A stretch of 64,000 bases of DNA from a virus, in IMG/VR virus record IMGVR_UViG_3300015371_000006, positions 47,597-111,596 of that record, one strand, 5' to 3'. Under the pieces are notes generated by a model. The model did no database searches, had not been told where the DNA came from, and worked only from the letters and a program-made list of their open reading frames with translations. This document shows, piece after piece, positions 61,326 through 64,000 of the stretch (the first letter of the stretch is position 1; every line of letters begins with the position of its first letter). The position numbers were made by a program, and so were the translations under genes.

Positions 61326-62291
61326 CTAGCTCCCGTTGCTGACCAGCGGCACGCGCTTGTTGTCGGCCAGGCCCTTGTTCCAGTGGTTGATCAGGACCGG
61401 GGTCAGCTCCTCGGCGTTGCTCATCATGTAGCGGTCGAACCGGAACTTCGGCATGTGGTTCTTCCACCGGGTGATGGCTGCCGCCTCGTCCTGGTGGTGG
61501 CGGCGGACGATGATGATCGCGGCGTAGATCGAGGCGCGGAGGGTGTGCACCCGGTATGCGGCCGGGTTGGCCTCCTTGCCTCCGAAGGCCCCGATGATCG
61601 TCGCCGCCGTGTCGGCCAGGTTGCGGTCGAAGGGCTTCTTGAGCACCTCCATCGCCGCGCCGCCGCCGCCCGCCGACATGGTGCCGGTGACGTAGGCCGC
61701 GACCATGAGCCGCATCTGATTCGGCGTCAGCCGCGTCTTCGATGACGTGGCCGAGGTGACCAGCCAGCTCCAGGGGTGCGCCCCGTTCGGCGAGGTCACG
61801 GCGTCCTGCACGTACTCACTGAAGGGGTCGGTCGCGCTGAGCACCAGGATGCTCGGGTTGACCGTGCTGCGCTTCGCCTGCCCGGCGAAGAGCGCCTTCA
61901 TCTCGTCCTCGTCGAGGTGGCGAGCCAGCGTCGGCAATTCGGCGCGGGCGATGATCGCTCCGGCCGCACGGTGCTGTCCGTCGTTCGCCCACGCTGCGTT
62001 CTTGTGCAGCGCGATCTCGATGGCGGGCATCGGCTCTCCGGCCTTGATCGCCTCGGCGATCTTGCGCGCCTTGGTCACGTTGAGCGGCCGCTGGAATCCG
62101 ATGATCTGTCCGTCGACCACCTCCTGCACCGGGACGAGCAGGCTCGCCAGCTCCTCCGGTGTTGCGATCCGGTAGCCCTCCTTGCCGGTCGGGTACTTGT
62201 GACCCTTGATCCCCTTCATGATCGGGGTCGCGTCCGTCCGGCTCATGTTGTGTCCCTGCAGCAACTTGCCCAGGGGTGTGCCTCGCATCAT
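61326..62291 (-). CDS. DGQHR-domain ParB-superfamily protein
   Basis: 321 aa. QRPLNVTKARKIAEAIKAGE, ALHKNAAWANDGQHRAAGAI (the DGQHR motif), then a helical C-terminal region with GAAMEVLKKPFDRNLADTAA. DGQHR proteins relate to DndB and ParB nucleases and are common in phages; catalysis unproven here. AGGAGG precedes the ATG pair. Third ParB-type protein of the window. Confidence 0.88.
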   Translation of the reverse strand: MMRGTPLGKLLQGHNMSRTDATPIMKGIKGHKYPTGKEGYRIATPEELASLLVPVQEVVDGQIIGFQRPLNVTKARKIAEAIKAGEPMPAIEIALHKNAAWANDGQHRAAGAIIARAELPTLARHLDEDEMKALFAGQAKRSTVNPSILVLSATDPFSEYVQDAVTSPNGAHPWSWLVTSATSSKTRLTPNQMRLMVAAYVTGTMSAGGGGAAMEVLKKPFDRNLADTAATIIGAFGGKEANPAAYRVHTLRASIYAAIIIVRRHHQDEAAAITRWKNHMPKFRFDRYMMSNAEELTPVLINHWNKGLADNKRVPLVSNGS

Positions 62292-62474
62292 CTAGTCCTC
62301 CTTGGTCGGGTTGTCCTGCGAAGTGTCGTCGTCGTCGAGGAGTTCTCCGTAGCGGCTGCGGATCTCCTCGTTGCGCTGCTTGATCCGGTCGTCGGCCCAC
62401 CAGATCAGCCAGGCCACGAGGGCCTGCGCGCTGAGCAGGATGCCGATGACCGAGATGGCGGTGTCGGTGCTCAT
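62292..62474 (-). CDS. Single-pass membrane protein (60 aa)
   Basis: TAISVIGILLSAQALVAWLI membrane helix then charged tail KQRNEEIRSRYGELLDDDD. ATGA overlap with the HARE-HTH gene. Confidence 0.7.
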   Translation of the reverse strand: MSTDTAISVIGILLSAQALVAWLIWWADDRIKQRNEEIRSRYGELLDDDDTSQDNPTKED

Positions 62475-62869
62475 CCGTCGACCGCCTTGTAGACGCCGGG
62501 GGCGACGCGCTCGACTCCCTTGCCCCGCCGCCGGGCGAGTTCTGCGCTCAGGGTCTGCGCGAAGGTCTTGCCCTTGGTCTTGACCGCGCCGCTGTCGATC
62601 AGCGCCTCGGCCAGGTCGCGGTAGTGCATCGGTCCGCGTTCGGCGAGCAGCTTGACCGCCGCGTCGCCAATGCTCGGTCCGCGCTTCGTCATCGAGGTGC
62701 CTCCTGTCATGACCTTCGTCCGCAGGCGGCTGCCACCGATCCGCATGGCCTCGGCCTCGGTCACGTTGTCGAGCCGCTTGATCTGATCCGCCGTCAGCTC
62801 GGCCTCCAGGCTGAGCCCGGCGATCTGCAGCTTGCGCCGCCGGTCGGCAGGGTGCGCGTGTTTTGTCAT
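62471..62869 (-). CDS. HARE-HTH winged-helix protein, copy 2
   Basis: 132 aa; ATG 62869 chosen for GAGAGG upstream. C-terminal GDAAVKLLAERGPMHYRDLA, EALIDSGAVKTKGKTFAQTL, VERVAPGVYKAVDG match the HARE-HTH pattern of the protein at 29146. The N-terminal 60 residues are basic and helical. Under dyad copy 7. Confidence 0.82.
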   Translation of the reverse strand: MTKHAHPADRRRKLQIAGLSLEAELTADQIKRLDNVTEAEAMRIGGSRLRTKVMTGGTSMTKRGPSIGDAAVKLLAERGPMHYRDLAEALIDSGAVKTKGKTFAQTLSAELARRRGKGVERVAPGVYKAVDG

Positions 62870-62897
62870 GGTGTCCTCTCGCATCGAACTTGGTCGG

Positions 62898-62916
62898 GTG
62901 CCACAGACGATAGCAC
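62898..62916. promoter_or_regulatory. Dyad operator/promoter, copy 7
   Basis: GTGCCA-CAGACGA-TAGCAC, one mismatch. Read leftward it gives TGCTATCGT before ATG 62869. Confidence 0.65.
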
Positions 62917-62977
62917 ATGGATCAAGTCGCCCTGTTTCTCCACACGGGACCGGGCGGCTCTAATCTGTAGCTCCGTT

Positions 62978-62996
62978 GAGCTATGATCTGTCGCGT
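62978..62996. promoter_or_regulatory. Dyad operator/promoter, copy 8 (degenerate)
   Basis: GAGCTA-TGATCTG-TCGCGT keeps the left arm core and centre. Rightward, CCGACCAAGGAG follows before GTG 63015. A partial second unit lies near 62960-62972. Confidence 0.45.
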
Positions 62997-63014
62997 TACC
63001 GACCAAGGAGAGTT

Positions 63015-63176
63015 GTGCACCTGATCATCTTCATCGTCCTGATCGTCTGGCTCGTCCAGGCGGTGATCTACGTCGTCGGCTTCGGCGCGTGGATCGTGTG
63101 GCAGCTTGCGCTGCTGCTCTGGCAGGTTGCGGTGGCGGTCTGGCGCGCGCTCCGTTCCAATGAGGAGGTGGCCTGA
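63015..63176 (+). CDS. Two-segment membrane protein (53 aa)
   Basis: GTG 63015 follows AAGGAG. Two hydrophobic helices (LIIFIVLIVWLVQAVIYVV and WIVWQLALLLWQVAVAVWRA). First of four coupled rightward genes. Confidence 0.72.
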   Translation: MHLIIFIVLIVWLVQAVIYVVGFGAWIVWQLALLLWQVAVAVWRALRSNEEVA

Positions 63177-63247
63177 TGAGCCCCCGCGTCCTGCGTTTCC
63201 TGATCCACTTCATTTGCCCCGGCGTCCGGCTCGGGGGTCCGCGATGA
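63176..63247 (+). CDS. Micro-protein (23 aa)
   Basis: ATG 63176 overlaps the preceding stop; its own stop overlaps the next start as ATGA. MSPRVLRFLIHFICPGVRL. Coupling on both sides supports it. Confidence 0.5.
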   Translation: MSPRVLRFLIHFICPGVRLGGPR

Positions 63248-63828
63248 CCGCCGAGGCCCGCGAGGCCATGATGGGCTACCTCAGCCAGGTGGCCGAGTTC
63301 ATGGACCGCCACGACCAGCGGTCGGTCGAGCGCATGGTGCTCGACTTCGGCCGCGAGTACGAGTGGCAGCCGCGTCCCGACCACATCGATCCGGGCCGGG
63401 CGAAGGAGTGCTTCACGAACGCGTTCTGGCTCGCCCGCGACAACGACTGGCTCTACGTCGAGGGCTACGTTCTCACGCCCGACATGCCGATTGCGATCCA
63501 TCACGCCTGGGTCGTCGACGGCGGCGGGCGGCTGATCGATCCGACCCTGCGCGAGCCCGCCGACACCGAGTGCGCGTTCTGCCTCGGCGAGGGCTCCGTC
63601 GAGGTGCCGACCGTCGACGACGACGATCTGACCGAGGCCGAGCCGTGCGGCATGTGCGATGGGACCGGCGAGCACCACGGAAAGCGGCGGTCCCTCGACG
63701 GGTCGCTGTACCGGGGCATCCCGTTCACGGCCGAGGTCGCCGCGAAGGCGATCCTGTCGGCCGGGGTCTACGGCGTGCTCACCTCGCCGCTGATCCTCGA
63801 TGGCGACCTCGCGGAGCTGGCGTCATGA
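63244..63828 (+). CDS. Papain-like fold candidate with zinc-knuckle insertion (194 aa)
   Basis: KECFTNAFWLARD (Cys56), WLYVEGYVLTPDMPIAIHHAW (split after DMP; His87) and LIDPTL (Asp99) follow the C...H...D order of papain-like phage proteins with CxNA and HAW and DPT motifs. Between DPT and the final YRGIPF strand is an insertion with ECAFCLGEG and CGMCDGTGE, DnaJ-type CxxCxGxG knuckles. Putative peptidase or amidase; inference. Confidence 0.65.
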   Translation: MTAEAREAMMGYLSQVAEFMDRHDQRSVERMVLDFGREYEWQPRPDHIDPGRAKECFTNAFWLARDNDWLYVEGYVLTPDMPIAIHHAWVVDGGGRLIDPTLREPADTECAFCLGEGSVEVPTVDDDDLTEAEPCGMCDGTGEHHGKRRSLDGSLYRGIPFTAEVAAKAILSAGVYGVLTSPLILDGDLAELAS

Positions 63829-63968
63829 CCTGGCCGTCTGTCATCGACCTGATCGCGGCCTCGGTGTTCGTGGTGTTCGCGCTCGTCGGCCTCCAGGGCG
63901 GCACCTACGAGTGGTTGCTGATGTCGGTCGTCGCGGGTGCCCTCGCCCTCGCCCATCACGACTGGTGA
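63825..63968 (+). CDS. Small membrane protein (47 aa)
   Basis: VIDLIAASVFVVFALVGLQG and WLLMSVVAGALALAHHDW: two membrane helices. ATGA overlap with the preceding gene; ended by the hairpin at 63976. Confidence 0.7.
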   Translation: MTWPSVIDLIAASVFVVFALVGLQGGTYEWLLMSVVAGALALAHHDW

Positions 63969-63975
63969 ACGAGCG

Positions 63976-64000
63976 AGCCCCCGGCGTCGTGCCGGGGGCT
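63976..64000 (+). terminator. Strong hairpin terminator at the window edge
   Basis: Ten-base-pair stem AGCCCCCGGC / GCCGGGGGCT with a five-base loop, seven bases after the last stop. Confidence 0.8.

Noticed and set aside
1-64000. CRISPR array
   Set aside because: The only tandem repeats seen (KRHT units, the 36-base duplication, the DTPT linker) lie inside genes and have no repeat-spacer structure.

Overview
The window is a contiguous 64 kb piece of a high-GC tailed-phage (or prophage) genome, almost certainly from an actinobacterial host. Virion genes are plain: a GpA-type large terminase (34598-36322), a portal (30127-32133) and a giant MuF-headed protein (17946-25109). The host clade is inferred from families typical of Actinobacteria: DUF2510, DUF3152, Rpf-like muralytic enzymes, an mIHF-like H2TH protein, GTG-rich starts and apparent leaderless transcripts. 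No integrase, capsid, tail-tube, polymerase or CRISPR is visible, so lifestyle and the rest of the virion lie outside the window or are unrecognised.

Layout. Most genes run leftward in tightly packed operons with 1-8 base ATGA/GTGA overlaps. From 36.3 kb down to 1 the virion block reads terminase, a zinc-ribbon protein, small genes, an initiator tRNA, portal, MuF polyvalent giant (2387 aa), a 1623 aa protein made of repeated beta modules behind an ADP-ribosyltransferase-like region, and a giant peptidoglycan-binding protein that runs off the left edge (at least 1583 codons). Small genes of unknown function, an mIHF-like gene and a DUF932 gene are interspersed. From 36.3 to 64 kb come carbohydrate and peptide hydrolase-like genes (GH26-like, DUF3152), two DNA methyltransferases, three ParB/DGQHR proteins, HNH nucleases, a HIT protein, vWA and ribbon-helix-helix genes, two secreted Rpf-like enzymes with a holin-like neighbour, and a GHKL-ATPase/zincin fusion. 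Rightward islands lie at 7.2-7.9, 27.1-27.8, 46.9-47.6, 47.9-48.9 and 63.0-64.0 kb, several closed by strong terminator hairpins.

Expression. Three recurring signals organise the genome: (i) a dyad GTGCTA-N7-TAGCAC at eight places that overlaps an extended -10 (TGCTAnnnT) upstream of small accessory genes; (ii) TAGGCT-like -10 boxes followed by a leader ending in CCGACCAAGGAGG before the start; (iii) TANNNT boxes exactly six bases before GTG/ATG starts, best read as leaderless promoters, used by terminase and the left-edge giant among others.

The most notable system is the giant-protein set. The MuF protein carries in series a zincin-like motif, a GNAT, an ADP-ribosyltransferase, a zeta-like kinase, a HipA-like kinase and a degenerate ART-like tail. 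A short motif G-Q-x-S-P sits at nearly every domain border and recurs in the left-edge giant, suggesting a shared linker or processing site for effectors packaged in the virion. No intergenic stretch exceeds 300 bases; the longest are about 240 (37324-37559) and 200 (33455-33649) bases.
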